This document shows positions 23,909 through 23,938 of a stretch of 23,938 nucleotides of DNA, in pieces. The position numbers and the translations under genes were made by a program. The notes beneath the pieces were generated by a model. It was not told where the DNA came from. It worked only from the letters and a program-made list of their open reading frames with translations, and did no database searches. Position 1 is the first letter of the stretch. Every line of letters starts with the position of its first letter. This DNA is from JAAYYM01 sp964483545 (lineage in GTDB: Bacteria; Bacillota; Clostridia; Lachnospirales; Lachnospiraceae), in assembly GCA_964483545.1 (NCBI GenBank), contig CAZACC010000026.1, positions 1 through 23,938 of the forward strand, in the 5' to 3' direction.

Positions 23909-23938
23909 TCTTTTCACCTCGCTGTACTTACTTCATGA

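Noticed and set aside
1..23938. A wholly new biological system
   Set aside because: Nearly every gene belongs to a known family with expected residues; the unusual parts are the repeat spacer, the promoter dyad and some gene pairings, which do not by themselves show a new system.

Overview
The window looks like chromosome of a low-to-mid GC Clostridia, most likely a Lachnospiraceae member. The evidence is indirect: a FabK-type fatty-acid operon with split acetyl-CoA carboxylase genes, A/T-rich sigma-A promoters, strong AGGAGG ribosome sites, a YtrA-type GntR regulator next to clpC, and a truncated first gene resembling a small protein common in Lachnospiraceae. All genes but one (a MerR regulator at 5894-6724) lie on the minus strand. 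No RNA genes, CRISPR arrays, prophage or transposase genes were seen.

Layout from left to right. Positions 1-67 hold the start of a small protein that runs off the window, with its own promoter. Positions 160-3029 are a gntR-clpC pair (regulator transcribed first). Positions 3131-5744 are an MBOAT acyltransferase plus a DHHW/SGNH-like protein, a likely envelope-polymer O-acylation cassette. The divergent merR gene follows. Positions 6731-8698 are an SLC13/ArsB-type permease and a cytidylate-kinase-like protein, sharing a clear promoter and a leader hairpin.

Positions 8862-19540 are the core of the window: a type II fatty-acid synthesis operon read right to left as acpP-fabK-fabD-fabG-[repeat spacer]-fabF-accB-fabZ-accC-accD-accA-acyl-CoA synthetase. 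AccABCD makes malonyl-CoA, FabD loads it on ACP, FabF condenses, FabG reduces, FabZ dehydrates and FabK performs the final enoyl reduction. The terminal acyl-CoA synthetase overlaps accA and could activate free carboxylic acids. fabH and a MarR-type regulator, often found at the head of such operons, are not here. The acpP promoter carries a GGGGT/ACCCC dyad between -35 and -10.

Positions 19752-23908 are a sugar-type ABC importer (ATPase, permease, lipoprotein) ending with a VOC/glyoxalase-fold gene; it lies immediately upstream of the fatty-acid operon and its own promoter is outside the window.

The strongest unexplained signal is the 678-bp spacer between fabG and fabF. It is built from a near-perfect 95-bp tandem repeat (about 2.4 copies), a 72-bp tandem repeat (about 2.8 copies), a 103-bp imperfect palindrome and a decayed inverted stretch. 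The 95-bp units contain copies of the 3' end of fabG. I see no basis for claiming a new defence or enzymatic system; the rest is recognisable metabolism, transport and regulation with some uncommon pairings.
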